Source: Alicyclobacillus herbarius DSM 13609 (GTDB taxonomy: Bacteria; Bacillota; Bacilli; Alicyclobacillales; Alicyclobacillaceae). Taken from it: a stretch of DNA of 64,000 nt. Below, in pieces: positions 26,260 through 34,713 of the stretch. Numbering within the stretch: position 1 is the stretch's first letter; the number at the start of each line of letters is the position of its first letter. A program made the translations under genes and the position numbers. Under the pieces are notes generated by a model. That model was given only the letters and a program-made list of their open reading frames with translations. It did no database searches and was not told where the DNA came from. Where the stretch lies: assembly GCF_000430585.1 (NCBI RefSeq), contig NZ_AUMH01000010.1, forward strand, positions 1-64,000, read 5' to 3'.

Positions 26260-26984
26260 GGCCGACGCTCCACCTCCGTCTCGTGGTACAACTCACGTGC
26301 GTCCTGTTCGTTACCTTCGTCGGTGCGCGGCTCGGGTTGGAACCCGTGCCTGAGGCTGCCGCCGCAGTCCTGCGAGTTCATGATGAAAGCGCGTTTTTTA
26401 TCCCGGACCACACCTCGCATCGTCTGAACGTGGTCATGCAACTGCAGATGGAAAATCCGAACACGCAGGCGCAAACGGTTTCCGTTCCCCTTCCCAAGGG
26501 GGCGCGCGTCATCCGTACCGGTGCTGCGTTGTATTCCCAACACGGTAGTCGTCTGTCGGTGGTGGATGGGGCGGAACCGGGCCACAGCACGCTGACGTTG
26601 ACCTTTTGGCTGCCCTTCCCACGCGCGGGCAGTGTCGTCCTCAACCTGCGCCAGTTTTATCCGGTCGATACGATTCATCTCTATCTTCCGATTGGAGATA
26701 CGGCGCTTTCGGCTTCTGAGTTGTCGACAGCGACCGACACCGTCTCCATAAAAGGCACTTCGTATCGCGTTTTCACCCATGCGGGGCTACCTGCGAATCA
26801 AGGGTTGCCGGTGAGCATTCAAGAGCTGCCTGCGGCTTCCGGAAAATCGTCCAACTTAGGTTTGCCCGTGATTGGGCGGACGGCCGGATCGACGGCGAAT
26901 TCTCTGGAGGCGCTCGGGAATCTGGCCTTGGCAACCGTCATCTTTCTATTCGGTCTGTTGGGGGAAATCCGTGCAAAGGGGTAG
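26256..26984 (+). CDS. Unknown envelope protein within the ccm operon
   Basis: A 242-residue protein with an N-terminal signal/anchor (LRLVVQLTCVLFVTFVGARL), a largely beta-type extracytoplasmic domain of about 170 residues, and one C-terminal membrane helix (LALATVIFLFGLLGE). It has no CxxC pair, so it is not CcmG or CcmH. ATG overlap with ccmF and a short gap to ccmA show it belongs to the operon. It may scaffold the haem lyase or replace CcmI. No family recognised. Confidence 0.8.
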   Translation: MRPTLHLRLVVQLTCVLFVTFVGARLGLEPVPEAAAAVLRVHDESAFFIPDHTSHRLNVVMQLQMENPNTQAQTVSVPLPKGARVIRTGAALYSQHGSRLSVVDGAEPGHSTLTLTFWLPFPRAGSVVLNLRQFYPVDTIHLYLPIGDTALSASELSTATDTVSIKGTSYRVFTHAGLPANQGLPVSIQELPAASGKSSNLGLPVIGRTAGSTANSLEALGNLALATVIFLFGLLGEIRAKG

Positions 26985-26989
26985 CGTCG

Positions 26990-27616
26990 ATGCTCGCGTT
27001 GTACGACGTGGACAAGGAATTTGATTTGCGCACTGTGCTACAGGCAGTCACGCTGGAACTCGCACCCGGACGATACTACGCGCTCCGTGCCCCCAATGGC
27101 AGCGGAAAAACGACGCTGCTACGGATTATGGCCGGCTTAACCCGGCCAACTCGCGGCCAGGTGCTGTGGTCGGGACGCAGACTCTGTGCCCGCGACCGAG
27201 GCCGTATGGGTGTCGTGTTGGAATCACCGATGCTCTACGGAGAGATGTCGGTGGTGGAGAATCTCACTTGGTTTGCACGTTTGTACGGTCTGCCCCATCC
27301 GGACGATCTCGCTCTCCGCTGGGTGGACGAGATCGGCCTCACGCATGAAGAGACCACGCGCGTGCGTGAGTTGTCCAAAGGTCAGCGACGACGCGTGGCC
27401 CTGGCTCGCGGCTTTCTGCATAGTCCGGAGTTAATGCTCTTGGATGAACCGTTTGACGGCCTGGACGACATGGGCAGCCAGTGGCTGGAGCAAAAACTGC
27501 GGTCGTTTTGCACGGCCGGCAAGACCGTGTTCATGGTGACCCACCAGACTCGTCAACAGGTGCAGGCGGATGTTGAGCTAACGCTCGTCGGTGGACGGCT
27601 TGAGGTGATCGATTGA
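26990..27616 (+). CDS. ccmA: Haem exporter ATP-binding protein CcmA
   Basis: A 208-residue ABC ATPase: Walker A APNGSGKTTLL, signature LSKGQRRRVALARG, Walker B LMLLDEPFDGLDD and H-loop MVTHQTRQQ. The small size and position before ccmB fit CcmA, which with CcmBCD releases holo-CcmE. Generic ABC ATPases are similar, so the assignment leans on context. ATG 26990 follows the previous stop by 5 bases. It ends in a TTGA overlap with ccmB. Confidence 0.88.
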   Translation: MLALYDVDKEFDLRTVLQAVTLELAPGRYYALRAPNGSGKTTLLRIMAGLTRPTRGQVLWSGRRLCARDRGRMGVVLESPMLYGEMSVVENLTWFARLYGLPHPDDLALRWVDEIGLTHEETTRVRELSKGQRRRVALARGFLHSPELMLLDEPFDGLDDMGSQWLEQKLRSFCTAGKTVFMVTHQTRQQVQADVELTLVGGRLEVID

Positions 27617-28284
27617 CGACGCTGCGCGTTTACCTGGGACTGGTCAGCAACGATTTACGCCTCGAATTTCGCAATACACGGGTGTTGGTTCTCACGCCAA
27701 CTATCGGGATTTTGCTGGTTCTCATCGTCGGCATGGCGCTGGGAGGGCCTGCCCGTCTCCCGAATGAATGGGCGGCTGGCCTGTTGTGGGTGGTTATCTT
27801 TTTTATGACCGCGGTTACCGCCCAGTCGCAAGAGGCGCGGGACGTGGAGTTCGGGGCGCGGGAGGCCCTCTTTATGCTGCCGGTCGACCGGAGCACCGTA
27901 TATTACGCTCGCTGGACCAGTGCGGTGCTGTTCTTGTGGGTGGCCGAGGCACTGACCGGCGCTGCGTGGTATGTCCTGCTCCACTCCACGTGGCCGAGGC
28001 GTTCCCTTCCTTTTCTTTTTGTTTTAGCGGCAGGAGGTGTCTGCCTGTCTGGAATCAGCCGCTTTTTGATTAACATCCTCGGCGCTAGTTCGCTGCGCGA
28101 TGTGTTGTTCCCACTTTCCCTGTTACCGCTGGCCGTGCCGCTCCTGCTTGCGCTGGTTCGTTTGACGACCACTACCTTGGCTGGAGCCCCGCTACCGCTG
28201 ATATGGGTGGAGGTCATCGTTGGGTATCTCGTCGTCTTCGGCGTCTTGCCGTGGTTGGTCTATGAGATTCTGTTGGAGGTGTGA
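27613..28284 (+). CDS. ccmB: Haem exporter membrane protein CcmB
   Basis: A 223-residue protein with six predicted membrane helices. LRLEFRNTRVLVLTPTIGIL near the N-terminus resembles the CcmB opening (DLRLEFR type), and the central FGAREALFMLPVDRSTVYYA is a conserved cytoplasmic loop. TTG 27613 is chosen because AGGTGA precedes it by 5 bases and it overlaps the ccmA stop. Fits the ABC permease half of CcmAB. Confidence 0.85.
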   Translation: MTTLRVYLGLVSNDLRLEFRNTRVLVLTPTIGILLVLIVGMALGGPARLPNEWAAGLLWVVIFFMTAVTAQSQEARDVEFGAREALFMLPVDRSTVYYARWTSAVLFLWVAEALTGAAWYVLLHSTWPRRSLPFLFVLAAGGVCLSGISRFLINILGASSLRDVLFPLSLLPLAVPLLLALVRLTTTTLAGAPLPLIWVEVIVGYLVVFGVLPWLVYEILLEV

Positions 28285-28285
28285 C

Positions 28286-28996
28286 ATGAAACGGGATGTC
28301 CTCTTGCTTGCCGTCACGGGGATATGGATGCTCATCTTTCTGTTTTTTGCGCTTATCATCTCGCCGCCTGAGCAGCACATGGGGGACCTTGTCCGCATCC
28401 TGTACTTCCACGTAAACAGCGCGTGGACGGCCTTATTGGCGTTTTTTACAACTTTTCTCGCATCGATTGGCTACCTCGTTCGGCGCAAGCCTATGTGGGA
28501 TGTACTTGCCGCCAGTGCCGCCGAGATCGGCGTGATGTTCACCACGTTCACGTTGATCACGGGGTCCCTGTGGGGACGGCCGGTATGGAACACCTGGTGG
28601 ACATGGGACCCACGACTGACCACCACGCTCATCCTTTGGTTTCTCTATGTCGCTTACTTGCTTCTTCGGCAGACCATTGACGGCCTGGAGAGACGGGGAC
28701 GAGTGGCCGCGGTGTACGCGATTGTGGCTTTCGCAGATGTCCCCATTATTCACGAGTCGGTCACCTGGTGGCGTTCCATTCACCCGACGGTCATTGATGA
28801 CAGTGGGTTCCATATGCCGGCCTCCATGACCATCCCGCTGCTCATGGGAGCAATGGCGTTTTTCCTGCTGTTTGGTCTCCTGCTCTGGCTTCGCTGTCGG
28901 TTGGAGTGGACTCGGCTCGAGGTATTACGCATACGGGAACAGGTTCGCCACAAGGAATTCAGGCCAAAGACGCTTCATAAGGGGGTGCAAGTATGA
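28286..28996 (+). CDS. ccmC: Haem handling protein CcmC
   Basis: A 236-residue six-helix membrane protein that loads haem onto CcmE. The WWD motif is seen as WGRPVWNTWWTWDPRLTTTL, flanked by haem-ligand histidines in RILYFHVNSAW and PIIHESVTWWRSIH. ATG 28286 follows TTGGAGGTG. Length and topology match CcmC rather than the longer CcsA. It ends in an ATGA overlap with a ccmD-type ORF. Confidence 0.93.
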   Translation: MKRDVLLLAVTGIWMLIFLFFALIISPPEQHMGDLVRILYFHVNSAWTALLAFFTTFLASIGYLVRRKPMWDVLAASAAEIGVMFTTFTLITGSLWGRPVWNTWWTWDPRLTTTLILWFLYVAYLLLRQTIDGLERRGRVAAVYAIVAFADVPIIHESVTWWRSIHPTVIDDSGFHMPASMTIPLLMGAMAFFLLFGLLLWLRCRLEWTRLEVLRIREQVRHKEFRPKTLHKGVQV

Positions 28997-29169
28997 ATGA
29001 TTCGTTAATTTATCTGTGGGTTGCCGTCGCGGTGGTCTGGCTGGGAACCTTGGCATACGTTTGGACACTCATCCGACGTCAAGTTGCGGTGCGCAAACAA
29101 CTCGAACAAGTCCGTCGGATGCTCAATCCATACCATGCCCAGGAGGCAAGGGGCGAACGGGGAGGCTGA
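28993..29169 (+). CDS. ccmD: CcmD-like small membrane protein
   Basis: A 58-codon ORF starting in an ATGA overlap with ccmC. One membrane helix (YLWVAVAVVWLGTLAYVWTL) is followed by a basic, coiled-coil-like cytoplasmic tail (RRQVAVRKQLEQVRRM). This is the size and topology of CcmD, which stabilises the CcmABC complex. CcmD sequences vary strongly, so position carries most of the weight. No ccmG or ccmH follows. Confidence 0.75.
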   Translation: MNDSLIYLWVAVAVVWLGTLAYVWTLIRRQVAVRKQLEQVRRMLNPYHAQEARGERGG

Positions 29170-29219
29170 AGCATATGTTACACCGGGGTTGTTGACAGAG
29201 GGAGAAGGTGATTCCGGTC

Positions 29220-29486
29220 ATGTTGGCGCAAGCGCCGGTGTCCATGCAGATTGGCCTGGTGAAAGTGGGAGCTATGCAGTCGGATGCGAGGATCTTCTTT
29301 GGTCAGAATGTGCAAAACGGGTGGGACAGCCATTCGAAATCCAACACAGCCGGAGCTTCCCCCGCGGGAGATGGGAACTGCATCCCAATATATTACAATT
29401 TTATTTTCGATCCGGATGTCATCGACGTCCCTATCAACGATCAGGATATCAAATCGCCAACACTGGCGCACATCATGGGAGTGTGA
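29220..29486 (+). CDS. GerPA/GerPF-like spore germination protein
   Basis: An 88-residue protein with the GerPA/GerPF pattern: IFFGQNVQNGWDSHSKSNTA, a GDGN turn and a closing DPDVIDVPINDQD. Members of this family sit in the spore coat and help nutrients reach germinant receptors. ATG 29220 follows AGGGAGAAGG by about 10 bases; GTG 29208 is an in-frame alternative. It is paired with a paralogue 4 bases downstream. Confidence 0.7.
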   Translation: MLAQAPVSMQIGLVKVGAMQSDARIFFGQNVQNGWDSHSKSNTAGASPAGDGNCIPIYYNFIFDPDVIDVPINDQDIKSPTLAHIMGV

Positions 29487-29490
29487 GGAG

Positions 29491-29754
29491 ATGCGCGTAC
29501 AGATGGTGTTTAATATCGGCTATATCCGCATCTCCAATATCGATTCCGCATCTGCGGTGAACTTTGGTCAGACGATGCAGCAAGATTGGCACAGCATCTC
29601 CAAAACCAATAGCGGTTACGGGAAGATTATCGGGGATGGTGCACAACTGGAACGAACACGAGCGCTTGTGCATGACCCGGATGGGGTTGACATGCTGGCG
29701 GCGGAAGAGTTGCGGTACAACGGCAAGGTACGCGGCGCAAGGCTACCCTTGTAG
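29491..29754 (+). CDS. GerPA/GerPF-like spore germination protein, second copy
   Basis: An 87-residue paralogue of the preceding gene: ISNIDSASAVNFGQTMQQDW, SKTNSGYGKIIGDG and VHDPDGVDM align with its FGQ, SKSN, GDG and DPDVID positions. GTGAGGAG lies directly before ATG 29491. The C-terminus is basic (NGKVRGARLPL). Together with the next Hsp20 gene it looks like a small spore-coat operon of unknown timing. Confidence 0.68.
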   Translation: MRVQMVFNIGYIRISNIDSASAVNFGQTMQQDWHSISKTNSGYGKIIGDGAQLERTRALVHDPDGVDMLAAEELRYNGKVRGARLPL

Positions 29755-29757
29755 GTG

Positions 29758-30375
29758 ATGGATGTGAATTCTTCTTGGTTTGATTCGATGCCCTATTTTC
29801 AACAAATGACTGACCAATTCCGGCAGATGTTCGGAGATGATTTTGTTCGTAACTTAATGAAAAGCATGCAGATGCCCACAGGGTGGCCGACTGGAGCTAC
29901 GCCTCCGGCGACGGCGCCCCCCGGCACTGCGGCAGGAGGGTCTCCCCAGGGCATGGGCCGTGCAGCCGGTCCTGGCATCCCGGGCATGTGGAATCCCTTC
30001 GGGGAGAATGTGGGCGCTAGTCCCCAGACCACCGGATATCCACCGGTTGACGTGTACGAAACCAAGCATGAAGTCATTGTCATCTTTGAGTTGCCTGGGC
30101 TCCATCGCGCTGGGGATGTGCGGCTGGCGGTGTACCCGGATCGGCTTGAGGTCCGGGGCGAGATCGTCCGCCGTTATGACGGATTGTCAGGTCGAGAACC
30201 CGTGATTAGTGAACGGCGCATCGGCAGCTTCGAACGTGTAGTCCTGTTGCCCAGTCGCGTACGGAAGCAGCATGCGCGCGCGCATTACCGTCAGGGTCTG
30301 TTGGAAGTTCGCCTGATTAAAGAAGGAAAGACGGGGGAAACGGACGCGAACGTCATCGATGTCGACTTTCTGTGA
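29758..30375 (+). CDS. Small heat-shock protein, Hsp20/alpha-crystallin family
   Basis: A 205-residue protein. About 95 N-terminal residues are low-complexity, Pro/Gly/Ala/Met-rich (PTGATPPATAPPGTAAGG), and are followed by an alpha-crystallin domain (PPVDVYETKHEVIVIFELPG to the VRLIKEG region). Hsp20 proteins are ATP-independent holdases. The long Gly/Pro/Met-rich arm and the GerP-like neighbours suggest a coat-associated form like CotM/CotP (inference). GTG 29755 and ATG 29758 are alternative starts. Confidence 0.82.
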   Translation: MDVNSSWFDSMPYFQQMTDQFRQMFGDDFVRNLMKSMQMPTGWPTGATPPATAPPGTAAGGSPQGMGRAAGPGIPGMWNPFGENVGASPQTTGYPPVDVYETKHEVIVIFELPGLHRAGDVRLAVYPDRLEVRGEIVRRYDGLSGREPVISERRIGSFERVVLLPSRVRKQHARAHYRQGLLEVRLIKEGKTGETDANVIDVDFL

Positions 30376-30508
30376 GGTCTCTGACCTTGACGACCATCGC
30401 CACGGTTTCGACGCTGTTTCCCCACTTTGGCTTGTCCTAGCATTGGCACCATGCACGCCCTCGAGATTTTACCCTCGTCGTGAATCGCCCAAATACAAAA
30501 TTCCACCC

Positions 30509-31846
30509 TCAGGAGACACTTTGTCGCAGACTGTCTACCAACATCGACCAGGTTTGTTTATCGGACAGGCTGAGCGACCATACCGCCACACCGGCCAAAC
30601 CGTATTCGCTCACTAGGTCTAGCTTCATGGCCAAGGTTTTTGCGGTGTCATACCAACCGATTTCGTATCCATCGGGTTTCGGATAGCGTACGGTGGCGAC
30701 GCCCAGCTTTGCATCCCAGCGGGCTGTCGCATGGTGAATACGCAACACGTCATCAATGTTCGGCAAAGCGACGGCCGTATCCTGCACCCAACCGCTGTTG
30801 TGCACATACCAGAATCGTCCGTAAAACGGAACCCCCAAAATGACCTGATTGGCAGGCACACCTGTGTTGAGCAGGTCTTCGACCGCGCGGGTGACCCAGG
30901 GAACATCCGCCACTGGCCCTGGCGTCTTGTCTCCGCCCCAGTGTTCGTCATAGGCCATCAGGGCCACGTAGTCCGCGTTCGCTGCCAGCCCAGCATGGAA
31001 ATAGGCAGCGTCATCGTGAAGAAACACGATATCCGTGGTTACGTCGACCGATAGGGTCTTATGCATTGGGGCCAAGGCTGCATGCAGTTGACCGACGAAC
31101 TTAGTAAAATTATCCTGATCGGCGCTGTAAAGATTCTCAAAGTCGACATTGATTCCGTCCAGATTCTCTGTTTTTACGAGTTGCACCAGCTGGTTGACGA
31201 TGCGTGTCCGAATGGCTGCCGATGACAGCACCTGGTGCGTGAGGTTGGCACGAAATTGGTTATCCACGAGTGCCCAGACGGAAATTCCGTGTTGGTGTGC
31301 GTAGTTGACTACCTCAGGTTGAATCCGATTTGTGACCGTACCGTTCTCGGCCACGCTCAACCACTTCGGACTGATGACCGTGATTCCGGGGCTTTCTCGA
31401 ATCATTTCAATGGTGGCTGATGTGGTGTTGTATGGAATCCACCCGAGCGCGATTCGCTTCTGCTGTGGGTTCTTTCCTTCCCATTGGGTAATGGTCTGAA
31501 ACAAACTGGCTTGGGTTGACGTGGCTGCTGCATACGGAGTCCGAGTTGCGGGCAGTTGATTGGTGATCATGGCCAGGGGGTGCGTAAACGGTAAGTTCAG
31601 CACTTGCCCGAAGGCCGCAATCAGATTATGTTGCTGGGTTTGGTCCTGCTTCTCATATTGCGAGGTTCCGACCCACTCCGTTACAACGGCGCTGGCCAAT
31701 CGCGTCGCTTCCAACTTTGCCGGACCTTCTCCGATCGATCCACCATAAATCCAGGCCACTCCACCGATACATCCAAGGAGAATTGCTATCAGCACTATGC
31801 CGGTGAGCGTCAACTCAATCACGGGGCTCCTGTATCGATGCCGCAT
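30509..31846 (-). CDS. Membrane-anchored GH18 glycosidase (spore-lytic SleL/YaaH-like domain)
   Basis: A 445-residue protein with an N-terminal membrane anchor (IELTLTGIVLIAILLGCIGG), a linker of about 100 residues, and a glycosyl hydrolase 18 domain. The catalytic motif is LDGINVDFENLY (DxxDxE type with the catalytic Glu). The closing strand is LAGVAVWSLSLSD. Related bacterial enzymes cleave N-acetylglucosaminyl bonds in spore cortex fragments; no LysM repeats are present here. ATG at 31846 has an AGGAGGG site on the minus strand. Confidence 0.88.
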   Translation of the reverse strand: MRHRYRSPVIELTLTGIVLIAILLGCIGGVAWIYGGSIGEGPAKLEATRLASAVVTEWVGTSQYEKQDQTQQHNLIAAFGQVLNLPFTHPLAMITNQLPATRTPYAAATSTQASLFQTITQWEGKNPQQKRIALGWIPYNTTSATIEMIRESPGITVISPKWLSVAENGTVTNRIQPEVVNYAHQHGISVWALVDNQFRANLTHQVLSSAAIRTRIVNQLVQLVKTENLDGINVDFENLYSADQDNFTKFVGQLHAALAPMHKTLSVDVTTDIVFLHDDAAYFHAGLAANADYVALMAYDEHWGGDKTPGPVADVPWVTRAVEDLLNTGVPANQVILGVPFYGRFWYVHNSGWVQDTAVALPNIDDVLRIHHATARWDAKLGVATVRYPKPDGYEIGWYDTAKTLAMKLDLVSEYGLAGVAVWSLSLSDKQTWSMLVDSLRQSVS

Positions 31847-32009
31847 CGTTTCCCTCCTCTGAGGCGTGGTTACGCGTAGCCACGTACCAACTTGCTTTAC
31901 TCTATGACTCGGATTCGTAGTTTAGAAGAATTGCGTGGCCGGCACCGGATTGCGTATCATGAAGGTAAAGGTGGAAGTGGCCAATTTGCCGCCGAAAGGA
32001 AGGGGTCCT

Positions 32010-33008
32010 ATGTACCCACAGCGCCTCTGCGATACAGTGGCCGTCTGTCCGATTGAGCTGCCCACCCCATTGCCCGTGGGCCCTGTGAACGTTTTCGTCC
32101 TCTGCGGGAAGGAGCAGTGTCTACTTGTCGATTGTGGTCCCCATTATGAGCCAGCGTGGCGTGCGCTCGGGGAAGGATTGGCCCACTATGGATTTTCGCT
32201 GTCCGACGTGACCGGAGTCGTGCTGACTCATGGTCATGTCGACCATGTCGGGAATACTCGGTATTTTCAAGAACGCGGGGTGCCAGTGTACAGTCATCCG
32301 CGGGTTTCCGGTTGGCTGGACCCCGGCGGGGCGGAGGACCAATATCGAGCCGACTTCTATCGGCAGCTTTATGCCGACATGGGAGTCCCTCCTACCGTGG
32401 CGGAACAGGCGTTGCGCCAGCTTTTTTTGTTTCATCAATGGAACGACCGGTCGGTAGTGACACACCCCATCCAGGAAGGAGACCGGCTCCCGCCGCTGCC
32501 TGCCTTCCACGTCCTCGAGGTGCCCGGGCACGCTCAGGCGGCGATTGCCCTGTGGAACGACGAGACGGGCGACCTGCTGATCGGGGATCAGGTACTGCCG
32601 CACATTTCGCCAAACCCGATTATCGAACCCCTGCCCGGGGCGGAATCGGGCCGACAGGCGATGCGCAGCCGGAGTCTCGTGGATTCCATACGGACGTTAG
32701 AGCGGCTTGTTCAATTGCCAGTGGAAAAAACGTACCCAGGGCACGGTCCCGTAATTGTCGATACGGTGCCACTGATTAAGCGGCGGCTCAAGGAGGCAGA
32801 GGAACGGAAAACGGTGGTTTGGGAGCATCTGCAGAGGATGTCTCCAACCACGGCATACCGGTTGGCGGGGGTGTTGTTTCCGAAACACGCGGATCAGGTG
32901 TCGCTGATTCTCTCGGAGACCTTGGGTTATCTCGATTGGTTGCTGGAAGAAGGACGTGTGCATGCGTGGCAGGATGCGGATGGGGTCTATTGGTGGGAGA
33001 ACCATTGA
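32010..33008 (+). CDS. Metallo-beta-lactamase-fold hydrolase
   Basis: A 332-residue MBL-fold protein. The first metal motif is LTHGHVDHVG (HxHxDH). Further ligands are VPGHAQAAI and LIGDQVLP, with KTYPGHGPVI later. A helical C-terminal extension (residues 245-330) is typical of the group near glyoxalase II and LACTB2-like hydrolases. ATG 32010 is chosen because AAGGAAGGGG lies 7 bases upstream; the frame is open further up without a site. The substrate is unknown. Confidence 0.85.
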   Translation: MYPQRLCDTVAVCPIELPTPLPVGPVNVFVLCGKEQCLLVDCGPHYEPAWRALGEGLAHYGFSLSDVTGVVLTHGHVDHVGNTRYFQERGVPVYSHPRVSGWLDPGGAEDQYRADFYRQLYADMGVPPTVAEQALRQLFLFHQWNDRSVVTHPIQEGDRLPPLPAFHVLEVPGHAQAAIALWNDETGDLLIGDQVLPHISPNPIIEPLPGAESGRQAMRSRSLVDSIRTLERLVQLPVEKTYPGHGPVIVDTVPLIKRRLKEAEERKTVVWEHLQRMSPTTAYRLAGVLFPKHADQVSLILSETLGYLDWLLEEGRVHAWQDADGVYWWENH

Positions 33009-33092
33009 CAGCATTGATAGGGGTCAATCCGACACGCGTTTGTAGGGCTCGGCTATACTCTGCGCTGCGTCAGGCGGGAGAGAAGGGGAATC

Positions 33093-33128
33093 AAGGGACT
33101 GGGGGCGGTGATTGCGCACCGCTCCCTT
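33093..33128. terminator. Hairpin between converging genes
   Basis: AAGGGA (33093-33098) with TCCCTT (33123-33128), and GCGGTG with CACCGC inside, form a broken stem between the MBL gene and the convergent moaDE gene. T-rich tails are weak on both strands, so a two-way terminator role is only likely. Confidence 0.4.
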
Positions 33129-33173
33129 GTTCCGCGCCATGGGGTATGCTTTCGAAGCTTCCCCTGAGAGCAA

Positions 33174-33872
33174 CTACTCTGTAGACTTGTCCAATCCGCT
33201 CAAGGCCTCGGGATTGGCCTGCCAATCGGCCTCCCCATCCGCATAAAACTCCTTTTTCCAGATGGGGACCTCCTTCTTGAGTCGATCAATCAGGGTACGC
33301 GCCGCAGTAAACGCCTGTGCGCGATGCGGTGCCGAGGCTGCGCAGATGACGGCGACATCTGTCGGCTCCAGACGCCCAACACGGTGCCACTGCAACGTCC
33401 ATACGTCGGGATGGGCCGCTTTGACCTCATGCTCAATCTTTCGCATTTGGGCGAGCGCCATTTCCTCATACGCCTCATATTCCAAATGGCTCGTTTGCCG
33501 GCCACGGGTCCATTCTCGTACGGTTCCAACAAACAGGACGGTCCCGCCATGATACACACTCTCCAGCTGAGAAAACGCCTTATTCAGGTCAAGGGGATGG
33601 GGACTGATAAAACACGACGGGAGCGTCTCCCCGCCGCTGACTGGTGGAATCACGCCCACTTCATCGCCATCCTGGACAATCGTCGCGTCGTGCGCATAAG
33701 AACGGTTGACCGCCATCATGGCCTGCGCAATGTCCCGACTCGCCGCAGGATAACTATCCATCAGTTGTTGGCGCAGTTGCAGGATGGACGTGCCGGAAGG
33801 TACATTCAGAGTAAGTTCACGCTGTTGAATCATCTCTGCGATTCCCGCGAATAAGCGGACACGGATTTTCAC
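33174..33872 (-). CDS. MoaD-MoaE fusion, molybdopterin synthase
   Basis: A 232-residue fusion. Residues 1-81 are a ubiquitin-like MoaD ending GDEVGVIPPVSGG, the diglycine tail that must become a thiocarboxylate. Residues 85-225 are MoaE (GTVLFVGTVREWTRGRQTSH, VGRLEPTDVAV, KKEVPIWKKEFYADG with the active-site lysines). Molybdopterin synthase adds the dithiolene sulfurs to precursor Z. The internal GG implies cleavage after Gly81, as reported for MoaX-type fusions. It is divergent from moaC. Confidence 0.92.
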   Translation of the reverse strand: MKIRVRLFAGIAEMIQQRELTLNVPSGTSILQLRQQLMDSYPAASRDIAQAMMAVNRSYAHDATIVQDGDEVGVIPPVSGGETLPSCFISPHPLDLNKAFSQLESVYHGGTVLFVGTVREWTRGRQTSHLEYEAYEEMALAQMRKIEHEVKAAHPDVWTLQWHRVGRLEPTDVAVICAASAPHRAQAFTAARTLIDRLKKEVPIWKKEFYADGEADWQANPEALSGLDKSTE

Positions 33873-33964
33873 GTCCCATCACCTCAGTGTGACGATATCA
33901 TATGTAGACGGTCGCGTCGACCACACGCTTTCGACGTCGACTGCCTGCTTCAGGAGGAGATAAG

Positions 33965-34462
33965 ATGCAGGATAAAGGTCTCACACACTTTGATAAAGAT
34001 GGTCGTCCGCGTATGGTGGACGTGAGCGAGAAACCCCCCACTCAGCGCGAGGCAGAAGCGGAAGCGCGGGTACGGATGGCCCGGACTACCCGGCAGCTGG
34101 TTGAAGACCGGGCTCTCGCCAAAGGGGATGTGACAACGGTTGCCGAGTTGGCTGGCATCATGGCCGCCAAGCGAACGGCTGACTTGATTCCCCTATGCCA
34201 TCCCTTGCCGCTGACTAAGGTGCATGTCACCTCAGGCTGGTTGCCGCAAGAGGATGAAAACACGGCGGTGTTGCAGATTCGGGCTCGTATCCGTACCACC
34301 TATTCCACTGGGGTCGAGATGGAAGCCCTCACCGCGTGTAGCATCGCCGCCCTTACTGTATACGACATGTGCAAGGCTGTAGACCGAGAAATGACGATTG
34401 AATGCATCCGACTGCTCGAAAAATCGGGCGGCCAAAGCGGCGAGTTCCGCCGTTTGGATTAG
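33965..34462 (+). CDS. moaC: Cyclic pyranopterin monophosphate synthase MoaC
   Basis: A 165-residue enzyme of molybdenum cofactor synthesis. The N-terminal LTHFDKDGRPRMVDVSEK and KRTADLIPLCHPLPLTKVHV are classic MoaC motifs. TGVEMEALTACSIAALTVYD and DMCKAVDREM hold active-site residues. AGGAGGAG precedes ATG 33965. It lies divergently to the MoaD-MoaE gene, with 92 bases between for shared control. Confidence 0.96.
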   Translation: MQDKGLTHFDKDGRPRMVDVSEKPPTQREAEAEARVRMARTTRQLVEDRALAKGDVTTVAELAGIMAAKRTADLIPLCHPLPLTKVHVTSGWLPQEDENTAVLQIRARIRTTYSTGVEMEALTACSIAALTVYDMCKAVDREMTIECIRLLEKSGGQSGEFRRLD

Positions 34463-34713
34463 CTTGTGACGCTGGATTTGCGGCCGCGCCTGACCACTTT
34501 CCCGCGTTTTTTGTCCCGGTAGTACACGAAACCGCCTAACCAGCCAGTGGACGCAAAGCCTAAGAGCAAGCCGAGCAGGCTCCACAAGGCATCGCTGGCA
34601 TGCCCAAACGCCAACCATTGCTCGACGTGCACGCGAAACAGATTGAATCCTTCGCCGGCGAGCAGGAAGACGATAAGTAAAATTGACCACGCGGCCATGG
34701 AGCGCAAGGGCAT
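34459..34713 (-). CDS. DUF2627-like membrane protein (YqzF-like)
   Basis: An 84-residue protein with two membrane helices (AAWSILLIVFLLAGEGFNLF and LLGLLLGFASTGWLGGFVYY) and a basic tail containing YRDKKRGKVVRR. Bacillus YqzF has this layout and lies beside the bkdR regulator, as here. ATG at 34713 is chosen because AAAGGACGG lies upstream on the minus strand; the longer open frame lacks a site. The function is unknown. The 3' end overlaps moaC by 4 bases. Confidence 0.7.
   Translation of the reverse strand: MPLRSMAAWSILLIVFLLAGEGFNLFRVHVEQWLAFGHASDALWSLLGLLLGFASTGWLGGFVYYRDKKRGKVVRRGRKSSVTS

Noticed and set aside
29021-29560. 179-codon plus-strand frame across ccmD and the GerP-like gene
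   Set aside because: Out of frame with the well-supported ccmD ATGA-coupled ORF and with the GerPA/F-like protein; composition not protein-like.
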